A DNA stretch of 64,000 nt, taken from contig NZ_RFFL01000003.1 of assembly GCF_003696285.1 (NCBI RefSeq), forward strand, positions 186,001 to 250,000. The letters run 5' to 3'. Below the pieces are notes generated by a model. The model was not told where the DNA came from. It worked only from the letters and a program-made list of their open reading frames with translations, and made no database searches. Source of the DNA: Stutzerimonas nitrititolerans (GTDB lineage: Bacteria; Pseudomonadota; Gammaproteobacteria; Pseudomonadales; Pseudomonadaceae). Shown piece by piece: positions 1-7,966 of the stretch (within the stretch, counting starts at the first letter, position 1; each line of letters begins with the position of its first letter). The translations under genes were made by a program, and so were the position numbers.

Positions 1-213
1 GTTCTCCAGCGCGAGCAGGGCCAGCCGGTAGGATTGCATGCGCAGACTGCCGGCCTTGTTCAAGGCTTCGGCATCTCCCTGTATGGAGTCGGCCATATAC
101 ATGCCGCCGAGCATGCTGCAAAGGGTGACCCCTATAACGAGAATGAACGCCAGCGTGGTGTGCTGAACGATCGAGTTCCGCAAGGGCGAGTGAGTTATAT
201 CCGAATGGCTCAC
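1..213 (-). CDS. narX: Nitrate/nitrite sensor histidine kinase NarX, 5' end only
   Basis: Partial gene running off the left edge; 71 N-terminal residues are visible on the minus strand. The GTG start (complement of 211-213) follows an AGGACGA ribosome site. The residues show a short cytoplasmic tail, one hydrophobic segment (about residues 22-40) and then the periplasmic P-box-like stretch NKAGSLRMQSYRL, which is the nitrate-binding signature of NarX/NarQ sensors. Known of the family: NarX phosphorylates NarL, which activates nar genes in nitrate. The divergent narK-narGHJI cluster fits. Kinase domains lie outside the window. Identification rests on the P-box and context. Confidence 0.85.
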   Translation of the reverse strand, partial: MSHSDITHSPLRNSIVQHTTLAFILVIGVTLCSMLGGMYMADSIQGDAEALNKAGSLRMQSYRLALLALEN

Positions 214-307
214 GACTCGTCCTCATTTATCTGGTGTCGCCACGTTACTCGCTGGTCATTGTTTTTACTATGGGCGGCGGGATACTCCCAACGCGTTAAA
301 TTGACGC

Positions 308-447
308 TACCCATTTATTCAGCGGTGTCGAATTCGATCCTGAACTCCCGTAAACAGTCGCTTTGCCTGGAATTAATTGGGTATATCGAAGTGGGTAGTT
401 CGTTGTTATCTGGCTCTTGCATATAAATCAATGATGACCATGGTCAA
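308..447 (+). promoter_or_regulatory. narX/narK intergenic control region: NarL-like heptamers and ANR/DNR-like palindrome
   Basis: The gap 214-511 between divergent narX and narK holds no gene. TACCCAT at 308-314 matches the NarL heptamer exactly. TTGGGTA (377-383) and GTGGGTA (391-397) are close matches on the other strand. TGACCATGGTCA at 435-446 is a perfect 12-base palindrome inside ATGACCATGGTCAA (434-447), which resembles the FNR-family TTGAT-N4-ATCAA box. A half-good second box lies at 418-431. The palindrome is centred about 71 bases before narK. If it acts at -41.5, transcription would start near 482. Assignment of proteins to sites is inference. Confidence 0.5.
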
Positions 448-511
448 GTTTAACCGGCCATAGCTGGCCGTAGCCTCCTGCCCGGATTGCATTTAACGGA
501 GCGAGGCAGTT

Positions 512-2113
512 ATGACCAATATCCGAAAGTGGGACGTGGAAGTTGCCGAGTTCTGGCAATCCACCGGTAGAAGAATCGCGACCCGCAATCTCTGGATATC
601 CATACCCAGCTTGTTGTTGGGTTTTGCGGTCTGGTTGATGTGGGGAATCATCACGGTGCAGATGCTCAATCTGGGCTTTCCCTTCGAGCCGGCGCAACTG
701 TTCACCCTTACCGCCATATCCGGCCTGGCGGGCGCGACGCTGCGCATCCCCGCGTCGTTCATGATCCGTATCGCCGGCGGGCGCAATACCATCGTCCTCA
801 CCACCGCGTTGCTGATGGTCCCGGCGGTGGGCGCCGGCATCGCTCTGCAGGACACCCGTACGCCGCTCTGGGTCTTCCAGTTGCTGGCGTTGCTTTCGGG
901 GATCGGCGGCGGCAACTTCGCCTGCTCCATGAGCAACATCAGCGGCTTCTTTCCCAAGAGCCAGCAGGGGCTGGCGCTGGGCTTGAATGCCGGGCTCGGC
1001 AATTTCGGCGTGACCACCATGCAGATCGTCATCCCGCTGGTGATGACGGCAGGCATATTCGGCGCGATCGGCGGTGAGCCCATGGCCCTGGTCAAGGACA
1101 GCGGCACGCTGATAGGGCGGATTCCTGCGGGTTCCGATACCTGGATCCAGAACGCCGGCTGGGTATGGATGCTGTTGCTGGTGCCGCTGGCCATCATCGG
1201 CTGGTTCGGCATGAACAACCTGCTGCCGATCACGCCCAACCCGGGCCATACCCTGGCGGCTTTCGGCAAGATTCTCGGTCTCTATGGCGTTGGCTTCCTG
1301 ACCGCCGCGGCGGGTCTCTACCTGTACCTGCCCAAGCCCTTCGGTTTGGGCGTGCTGAACATGTGGCTGGCCATGCCGCTGATCATGATTGCGACGCTGG
1401 GTCTGCTGCGCATGCTGCCGGGCAGCATCAAGCCGAACATCAAGCGCCAGTTCGAGATCTTCCGCGACAAGCACACCTGGTCGATGAGCGTGCTGTACAT
1501 CCTGACCTTCGGCTCCTTCATCGGCTTTTCCATGGCACTGCCGCTGTCGATCACGGTGATCTTCGGTTACGTCAGCGAAGTCGCCGCCGATGGCAGCGTG
1601 AGCCGCGTGGTCAACCCCAACGCGCCGAGTGCGCTGACCTACGCCTGGATCGGTCCTTTCATCGGTGCGCTGACTCGCCCCTTCGGCGGCTGGATCGCCG
1701 ACAAGCTCGGCGGCTCGATCGTCACCCAGGTGATCTCGGTGGTCATGATCGCGTCCTCGGTGGCGTTGGGCTACGTGATGCAACAGGCCTACGGCTCGAC
1801 CCAACCGGAAACCTTCTTCTTCGCCTTCATCATCCTGTTCCTGGTGCTGTTTGCCGCCTCGGGAATCGGCAACGGTTCCACCTTCCGCACCATCGGCGTG
1901 ATCTACGACCGCGACAAGGCCGGCCCGGTGCTGGGCTGGACCTCGGCCGTGGCCGCCTATGGCTCCTTCGTCGCGCCAATGGTGATCGGCAATCAGATCA
2001 AGGCCGGCGCACCGGAACTGGCGATGTACGGTTTCGCCGTCTTCTGCGTGCTGTGCCTGGTCCTCAACTGGTGGTTCTACCTGCGCCCCAACGCTTATGT
2101 GAAGAACCCCTGA
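512..2113 (+). CDS. narK: Nitrate/nitrite transporter, NarK type II (NNP family, MFS)
   Basis: 533-residue membrane protein with about 12-14 hydrophobic segments, in the usual length range for the larger NarK2-like proteins. The N-terminus contains RRIATRNLWISIP, like E. coli NarK. Two nitrate-signature segments are visible: GGNFACSMSNISGFFP (about residues 130-145) and GNGSTFRTIGVIYD (about 453-466). Substrate arginines appear in TLRIPASF and LTRPFGGW. Known role: nitrate uptake and nitrite export across the inner membrane for respiratory reduction. It is first in the gene order before usp, a second narK and narGHJI, and the leader carries NarL/ANR-like sites. The start follows a GGAGCGAGG ribosome site. 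Confidence 0.9.
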   Translation: MTNIRKWDVEVAEFWQSTGRRIATRNLWISIPSLLLGFAVWLMWGIITVQMLNLGFPFEPAQLFTLTAISGLAGATLRIPASFMIRIAGGRNTIVLTTALLMVPAVGAGIALQDTRTPLWVFQLLALLSGIGGGNFACSMSNISGFFPKSQQGLALGLNAGLGNFGVTTMQIVIPLVMTAGIFGAIGGEPMALVKDSGTLIGRIPAGSDTWIQNAGWVWMLLLVPLAIIGWFGMNNLLPITPNPGHTLAAFGKILGLYGVGFLTAAAGLYLYLPKPFGLGVLNMWLAMPLIMIATLGLLRMLPGSIKPNIKRQFEIFRDKHTWSMSVLYILTFGSFIGFSMALPLSITVIFGYVSEVAADGSVSRVVNPNAPSALTYAWIGPFIGALTRPFGGWIADKLGGSIVTQVISVVMIASSVALGYVMQQAYGSTQPETFFFAFIILFLVLFAASGIGNGSTFRTIGVIYDRDKAGPVLGWTSAVAAYGSFVAPMVIGNQIKAGAPELAMYGFAVFCVLCLVLNWWFYLRPNAYVKNP

Positions 2114-2142
2114 TCGACAAGCCAGCCATTGGAGCGAAGTCC

Positions 2143-2610
2143 ATGAACATCATGTTTGCCTATGACGATTCGCGTAATGCGCGGCTCGCACTGAAACGCA
2201 CCCTGGATATGTTCGGAAAGTTGCAGCCAATGATCATTCTGATTGCTGTGGTTGAACAAAATCTGGACACCAGTAGTTCAAGTGAGAGCAATTATCTGCA
2301 AGCCAGGGAAAAGTTTACCGCGGCCGTTCGTGAAACCGCTGAGAGCGTCAGCGAACAAGGTTTCGATGTCGAGGTGATTGTCGGTGAAGGTGATGCGCGC
2401 AAGGTGATCCTGAAGGCCGTACAGAACTTGACTCCCGACCTTCTGGTGATTGCCCGGCGTAGTCACGAACCGGACGGAAATGTAATCGGCCAGTCGATAG
2501 ATGCGCTGGTCGAGGAATTCAACTTCATGACTTTCGGTAGCGTCAGTTCATTCCTGGCCAGGCGTGCAACTTGTCCTGTGCTTATTCAGGCCTGTCCAGC
2601 CGTTCTTTGA
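2143..2610 (+). CDS. Universal stress protein (UspA family)
   Basis: 155 residues. It starts MNIMFAYDDSRNARLAL, typical of the first strand and helix of the Usp fold, and ends in TCPVLIQ, typical of the last strand (CPVL). The LLVIARRSHE strand precedes a loop with two glycines, and an insertion of about 17 residues separates it from the FGSVSSFLARRA motif, so the usual ATP-binding G-2X-G-9X-GS spacing is not kept. A GGAG ribosome site lies at 2131. It sits 29 bases after narK and 16 before the second narK, so it is probably cotranscribed. Some pseudomonad Usps are induced in anaerobic energy stress; a role here is inferred only from position. Confidence 0.85.
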   Translation: MNIMFAYDDSRNARLALKRTLDMFGKLQPMIILIAVVEQNLDTSSSSESNYLQAREKFTAAVRETAESVSEQGFDVEVIVGEGDARKVILKAVQNLTPDLLVIARRSHEPDGNVIGQSIDALVEEFNFMTFGSVSSFLARRATCPVLIQACPAVL

Positions 2611-2626
2611 GTGGGGGAGAGTCGTA

Positions 2627-4114
2627 ATGAAAGTTTCTGATCTGTTCAAATACCGGCAGCCGGAAATAAGAGCGCTGCATCTGACCTGGATCGCCTTCTA
2701 TATCTGTTTCTTCGTCTGGTTCAACATGGCGCCGCTGGCCACCAGCATGCTCAAGAGCGCGAACTGGCTGACCGCCGACGACTTGCGACTGTTTGCCATC
2801 GCCAACGTGGCGCTGACCATTCCCGCGCGGATTCTGGTGGGCATGGCGCTGGACAAATGGGGCCCACGGCGGGTGTTTTCCGTGTTGATGGTGACCATGG
2901 CGGTGCCGGCGATCACTTTCGCCATGGGCGACTCGCGGGTGCAACTGCTTATCTCGCGGCTGGTGCTGAGCTCGATCGGCGCCAGTTTCGTGGTCGGCAT
3001 TCACATGACCGCCATGTGGTTCAAACCCAAGGATATTGGCTTCGCCGAAGGCTTCTATGCCGGCTGGGGCAACTTCGGTTCGGCTGCGGCGGCGATGAGC
3101 CTGCCCGCGATCGCGTTGCACGCGTTCGGAGGGGACGACGGCTGGCGCTACGCGATTACTACGACGGCGCTGATCATGGCGGCCTACGGGGTGTTCTACT
3201 GGTTCGCGATCACCGATGGCCCGGCGGGCACAGTGCAGCACAAGCCGCGCAGGGTGGCGGCCATGGAGGTCAGCAGCTGGGGCGACATGTTCAAGCTGAT
3301 CATCTGGACCATTCCCATGGTCGGTGTCCTCTCGGTGCTGGTCTGGCGCATCGAGAAGATGGGTTACATAGGAGCCAGCTGGGCCTGGGCCTGTCACGGC
3401 GTGATCGTGCTGGTGGTGCTCTACCAGATCGTGCAGATCCTGCGGGTCAACGTGCCGATTCTGCGCAAGGGCGTACCGGAGGACGACAAATACCCGTTCA
3501 ACTCGGTGGTGGCGCTGAACTCTACCTACTTCGCCAACTTCGGCGCGGAATTGGCCGTGGTGTCGATGTTGCCCATGTTCTTCGAGTTGACCTGGGGGCT
3601 TTCGGCCACGACGGCGGGGATCATTGCAGCCTCCTTCGCCTTCGTGAATCTGCTCGCGCGGCCCATCGGCGGCCTGGTCTCCGATCGTTTCGGCAATCGC
3701 CGTTTCGTGATGTTGGCCTACATGCTCGGCATCGCCCTGGGTTTTCTGCTGATGGGGCTGATGGGCTCTAGCTGGCCACTGTTCATTGCCGTGGTCATCA
3801 CTATTTTCTGCTCGGTTTTCGTGCAGGGAGCGGAGGGTGCCACCTTCGGCATCATCCCCTCGATCAAGCGCCGTATCACCGGCCAGATATCCGGCATGGC
3901 CGGTGCCTACGGCAACGTCGGCGCGGTGTTCTATCTGACCCTCTACACCTTCGTTACGCCTTCGCAGTTCTTCCTGATCATCGCCACCGGCGCATTGCTC
4001 AGTTTCGTCATCTGCTTCTTCTGGCTGAAGGAGCCTGAAGGCGCCTTCGCCGAAGAGTACTTCGTGTCATCCGTCGACCTGGCAATCGCCGAACAGGCTG
4101 CCGTCGGCAAGTAG
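2627..4114 (+). CDS. Nitrate transporter, NarK type I (NNP family, MFS)
   Basis: 495 residues with about 12 membrane segments. The start at 2627 follows GGGGGAGA; an upstream in-frame ATG at 2564 would overlap usp and is rejected. The N-terminus RALHLTWIAFYICFFVWFN is characteristic of type I NarK/NasA proteins and differs clearly from the type II protein encoded upstream. Signature segments WFKPKDIGFAEGFYAGWGN and GAEGATFGIIPSIKRR are present. Known of the family: type I proteins are thought to be nitrate/proton symporters, type II nitrate/nitrite antiporters. In pseudomonads the two types are often paired before narG. Here the type II gene comes first and a usp gene separates them. The symbol narK1 is possible but left open. 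Confidence 0.85.
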   Translation: MKVSDLFKYRQPEIRALHLTWIAFYICFFVWFNMAPLATSMLKSANWLTADDLRLFAIANVALTIPARILVGMALDKWGPRRVFSVLMVTMAVPAITFAMGDSRVQLLISRLVLSSIGASFVVGIHMTAMWFKPKDIGFAEGFYAGWGNFGSAAAAMSLPAIALHAFGGDDGWRYAITTTALIMAAYGVFYWFAITDGPAGTVQHKPRRVAAMEVSSWGDMFKLIIWTIPMVGVLSVLVWRIEKMGYIGASWAWACHGVIVLVVLYQIVQILRVNVPILRKGVPEDDKYPFNSVVALNSTYFANFGAELAVVSMLPMFFELTWGLSATTAGIIAASFAFVNLLARPIGGLVSDRFGNRRFVMLAYMLGIALGFLLMGLMGSSWPLFIAVVITIFCSVFVQGAEGATFGIIPSIKRRITGQISGMAGAYGNVGAVFYLTLYTFVTPSQFFLIIATGALLSFVICFFWLKEPEGAFAEEYFVSSVDLAIAEQAAVGK

Positions 4115-4119
4115 CCATT

Positions 4120-4184
4120 CATTGCCGGTGCATGCGTGCCGGCAATGCCTGATTTGTAACGCGGACGCCAGTCGCTGGCGTCCG
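4120..4184 (+). promoter_or_regulatory. Two strong hairpins in the narK-narG gap, one just before the narG ribosome site
   Basis: CATTGCCGG (4120-4128) pairs with CCGGCAATG (4139-4147). CGGACGCCAG (4162-4171) pairs perfectly with CTGGCGTCCG (4175-4184) around a TCG loop. The second stem ends three bases before the AGGAG ribosome site of narG. Neither is followed by a T-run, so they look like RNA-stabilising or processing structures rather than terminators. Confidence 0.5.
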
Positions 4185-4198
4185 TAAAGGAGAAAAAG

Positions 4199-7100
4199 AT
4201 GAGCCATCTACTCGACCAGTTGCGCTTCTTCAATCGCAAGCAAGGCGAGTTCGCCGACGGTCATGGCGAAACCCGTATCGAATCCCGCGACTGGGAGAAC
4301 GTCTACCGTTCGCGCTGGCAGTACGACAAGATCGTGCGCTCCACCCACGGAGTGAACTGCACCGGTTCGTGCTCCTGGAAGATCTACGTGAAGAACGGCC
4401 TGATCACCTGGGAAACCCAGCAGACCGACTACCCGCGCACTCGTAACGATCTGCCCAACCACGAGCCGCGCGGCTGCCCGCGTGGGGCCAGCTACAGCTG
4501 GTACATCTACAGCGCCAACCGCCTCAAATACCCCAAGGTGCGCAAACCGCTGCTCAAACTCTGGCGCGAAGCGCGGGCCAGCATGGCCCCGGTGGACGCC
4601 TGGGCCAGCATCGTCGAAGACAAGGTCAAGGCCGAGTCCTACAAGAGCAAGCGCGGCATGGGCGGCTTCATCCGTTCCAGCTGGGAGGAGGTCAACGAGA
4701 TCATCGCTGCGGCCAACGTCTACACCGTCAAGCAGTACGGCCCGGACCGCGTCATCGGCTTCTCGCCGATCCCGGCCATGTCGATGGTTTCCTACGCCGC
4801 CGGTAGCCGTTACCTGTCGCTGATCGGTGGCGTGTGTCTGAGCTTCTACGACTGGTACTGCGATTTGCCACCGGCCTCGCCACAGGTGTGGGGCGAGCAG
4901 ACCGACGTGCCGGAGTCGGCCGACTGGTACAACTCCAACTACATCATCGCCTGGGGCTCCAACGTCCCGCAGACCCGTACCCCAGACGCGCACTTCTTTA
5001 CCGAAGTCCGTTACAAGGGCACCAAGACCGTCGCCATCACCCCGGACTACGCCGAAGTCGCCAAGCTCACCGACCTCTGGCTCAACCCCAAGCAGGGCAC
5101 CGACGCCGCGCTGGCCCAGGCCTTCGCCCACGTCATCTTCAAGGAATTCCACCTCGAGACGCCGAGCGCGTACTTCCACGACTACGCCAAGCGCTACACC
5201 GACCTGCCGGTGCTGGTGCGCCTGAACGAGAAGGACGGCAGCTACATTGCCGACCGTTTCCTGCGCGCCTCCGACCTGGCCGACAACCTCGGCCAGGACA
5301 ACAACCCGGAGTGGAAGACCATCGCCGTCGACGGCAGCACCGGCGAGCTGGTTTCGCCGCTCGGCTCCATCGGCTACCGCTGGGGCGAGAAGGGCAAGTG
5401 GAACATCGAAGCCCGCGAAGGCAAGGACGGCCGCGACGTCGACCTCGCCCTGACCCAGATCGAGGGCGGGGAGACGGCGGAGGTCGCCTTCCCGTATTTC
5501 GGCGGCATCCTCCACGAGCACTTCCAGCACGCCGAAGGTGAGAGCATCCAGTTGCGCCGCGTCCCGGTGCGCAGCATCACCCTGGCCGACGGCAGCACCA
5601 CCAAGGTCGCCACCGTGTTCGACCTGATGGCCGCCAACCTGGGCATCGACCGTGGTCTGGGGGGCGGCAACGTCGCCAAGAGCTACGACGACGCCAGCGT
5701 GCCGGGCACCCCGGCCTGGCAGGAAGTCATCACCGGCGTGGCGCGCGAAAAGGCGATCCAGATCGCCCGCGAATTCGCCGACAACGCCGACAAGACCCAT
5801 GGCCGTTCCATGATCATCGTCGGTGCGGCGATGAACCACTGGTACCACATGGACATGAACTACCGCGGCCTGATCAACATGCTGATGTTGTGCGGTTGCG
5901 TGGGCCAGACCGGAGGCGGCTGGGCTCACTACGTGGGTCAGGAAAAACTGCGTCCGCAGTGCGGCTGGCTGCCGCTGGCCTTCGGCCTCGACTGGAGCCG
6001 TCCGCCGCGGCAGATGAACGGCACCAGCTTCTTCTACAACCACAGCTCGCAGTGGCGCCACGAGAAGATGAGCATGCACGAAGTGCTCTCGCCGCTGGCC
6101 GACAAATCGCAGTTCCCCGAGCACATGCTCGATTACAACATCCGTGCCGAACGCGCCGGCTGGCTGCCCAGCGCGCCGCAGCTCAACCGCAACCCGCTGC
6201 AGATCTGCCGTGATGCCGAAGCGGCCGGCATGTCGCCGGTGGACTACGTCACCCAGTCGCTCAAGGACGGCTCGCTGCGCTTCTCCTGCGAGCAGCCGGA
6301 CAGCCCGGAAAACTTCCCGCGCAACATGTTCATCTGGCGCTCCAACCTGCTGGGCAGCTCGGGCAAGGGCCACGAGTACATGCTCAAGTACCTGCTGGGC
6401 ACCAAGAACGGCGTGATGAACGAGGACCTCGGCAAGCGCGACGGCTTCAAGCCGCTCGAGGCCGAATGGCAGGAAGACGGCGCCATCGGCAAGCTCGACC
6501 TGGTCACCACGCTCGACTTCCGCATGTCCTCGACCTGCGTGTATTCCGACATCGTTCTGCCGACCGCGACTTGGTACGAGAAGGACGACATGAACACCTC
6601 GGACATGCACCCCTTCATTCACCCGCTGTCGGCAGCGATCGATCCGGCCTGGGAAGCGCGTTCCGACTGGGAGATCTACAAGGGCATCGCCAAGTCTTTC
6701 TCGAAGATGGCCGAAGGTCATCTGGGCGTGGAGAAGGATCTGGTCACCGTGCCGCTGCTGCACGACAGCCCCGGCGAACTGGCCCAGCCGTTCGGCGGCA
6801 CCGACTGGAAAACCGCTGGCGTCGATCCGCAGCCGGGCAAGAACTGCCCGAACATGACCGTGGTCGAGCGCGACTATCCGGCCACCTACAAGAAGTTCAG
6901 CTCCCTCGGCCCGCTGCTCGACAAGCTCGGCAACGGCGGCAAGGGCATCAACTGGAACACCCAGGATGAAGTCGATTTCCTCGGCGAGCTGAACTACATC
7001 GTGCGCGAGGAGGGCGTCAGCCTGGGTCGGCCGAAGATCGAGTCGGCCATCGATGCCGCCGAGGTCATCCTCAGCCTGGCACCGGAAACCAACGGTCACG

Positions 7101-7954
7101 TTGCCGTGAAGGCCTGGGCCGCGCTGTCGCAGTTCACCGGCCGCGACCACAGCCACCTGGCGCTGCCCAAGGAGCACGAGGCGATCCGCTTCCGCGACAT
7201 CCAGGCGCAGCCGCGCAAGATCATCTCCAGCCCGACCTGGTCAGGCCTGGAAGACGAGCATGTGTCGTACAACGCCGGCTACACCAACGTCCACGAGTAC
7301 ATCCCGTGGCGCACCATCACCGGTCGCCAGCAGTTCTTCCAGGATCACCCCTGGATGCAGGCCTTCGGCGAGCAGCTGATGAGCTACCGGCCGCCGATCA
7401 ACACCCGCACCACCGACTACGTGAAGGGCAAGAAGAGCAACGGCAACCCTGAGATCGTCCTCAACTGGATCACCCCGCATCAGAAGTGGGGCATCCACAG
7501 CACCTACTCGGACAACCTGATCATGCTCACCCTGAGCCGTGGCGGACCGATCGTGTGGATGAGCGAGATCGACGCGAAGAAGGCCGGCATCGAGGACAAC
7601 GACTGGATCGAGTGCTTCAACGCCAACGGCGCGCTGACCGCCCGCGCGGTGGTCAGCCAGCGCGTGATGGAGGGCATGGTGATGATGTACCACGCCCAGG
7701 AACGCATCGTGAACGTGCCCGGCGCCGAGAGCACCAAGACCCGCGGCGGCCACCACAACTCGGTGACCCGCGTGGTGCTGAAACCCACCCACATGATCGG
7801 CGGCTACGCCCAGCAGGCGTACGGCTTCAACTACTACGGCACCGTGGGCTGCAATCGTGACGAGTTCGTCGTGGTGCGCAAGATGGCCAAGGTCGACTGG
7901 CTCGACGGGCCGAACGGCCACGACCTGCCGCAACCCCTGCCGCAAGATATCTGA
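4199..7954 (+). CDS. narG: Respiratory nitrate reductase alpha subunit NarG
   Basis: 1251 residues, full length for NarG. It carries the bis-MGD molybdenum cofactor and reduces nitrate to nitrite on the cytoplasmic face of the membrane. The N-terminal FS0 cluster ligands are visible as H50, C54, C58 and C93 (HGVNCTGSCSW and RGCPRG). The cofactor-binding stretch AWGSNVPQTRTPDAHF follows near residue 250, and the C-terminal molydopterin-dinucleotide domain ends in YYGTVGCNRDEFVVVRK. ATG follows AAAGGAG. narH starts 12 bases downstream; electrons arrive from NarI through NarH. Confidence 0.97.
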   Translation: MSHLLDQLRFFNRKQGEFADGHGETRIESRDWENVYRSRWQYDKIVRSTHGVNCTGSCSWKIYVKNGLITWETQQTDYPRTRNDLPNHEPRGCPRGASYSWYIYSANRLKYPKVRKPLLKLWREARASMAPVDAWASIVEDKVKAESYKSKRGMGGFIRSSWEEVNEIIAAANVYTVKQYGPDRVIGFSPIPAMSMVSYAAGSRYLSLIGGVCLSFYDWYCDLPPASPQVWGEQTDVPESADWYNSNYIIAWGSNVPQTRTPDAHFFTEVRYKGTKTVAITPDYAEVAKLTDLWLNPKQGTDAALAQAFAHVIFKEFHLETPSAYFHDYAKRYTDLPVLVRLNEKDGSYIADRFLRASDLADNLGQDNNPEWKTIAVDGSTGELVSPLGSIGYRWGEKGKWNIEAREGKDGRDVDLALTQIEGGETAEVAFPYFGGILHEHFQHAEGESIQLRRVPVRSITLADGSTTKVATVFDLMAANLGIDRGLGGGNVAKSYDDASVPGTPAWQEVITGVAREKAIQIAREFADNADKTHGRSMIIVGAAMNHWYHMDMNYRGLINMLMLCGCVGQTGGGWAHYVGQEKLRPQCGWLPLAFGLDWSRPPRQMNGTSFFYNHSSQWRHEKMSMHEVLSPLADKSQFPEHMLDYNIRAERAGWLPSAPQLNRNPLQICRDAEAAGMSPVDYVTQSLKDGSLRFSCEQPDSPENFPRNMFIWRSNLLGSSGKGHEYMLKYLLGTKNGVMNEDLGKRDGFKPLEAEWQEDGAIGKLDLVTTLDFRMSSTCVYSDIVLPTATWYEKDDMNTSDMHPFIHPLSAAIDPAWEARSDWEIYKGIAKSFSKMAEGHLGVEKDLVTVPLLHDSPGELAQPFGGTDWKTAGVDPQPGKNCPNMTVVERDYPATYKKFSSLGPLLDKLGNGGKGINWNTQDEVDFLGELNYIVREEGVSLGRPKIESAIDAAEVILSLAPETNGHVAVKAWAALSQFTGRDHSHLALPKEHEAIRFRDIQAQPRKIISSPTWSGLEDEHVSYNAGYTNVHEYIPWRTITGRQQFFQDHPWMQAFGEQLMSYRPPINTRTTDYVKGKKSNGNPEIVLNWITPHQKWGIHSTYSDNLIMLTLSRGGPIVWMSEIDAKKAGIEDNDWIECFNANGALTARAVVSQRVMEGMVMMYHAQERIVNVPGAESTKTRGGHHNSVTRVVLKPTHMIGGYAQQAYGFNYYGTVGCNRDEFVVVRKMAKVDWLDGPNGHDLPQPLPQDI

Positions 7955-7966
7955 GGATTTGATGCC

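Noticed and set aside
34-426. 130-codon frame in the narX/narK gap
   Set aside because: It overlaps the narX start and regulatory sites, has no ribosome site and no domain.
4208-7177. 989-codon open frame antisense to narG
   Set aside because: It follows the GC-rich codon pattern of narG on the opposite strand, its translation is low-complexity Val/Ala/Gly/Arg without a recognisable domain, and it has no ribosome site.
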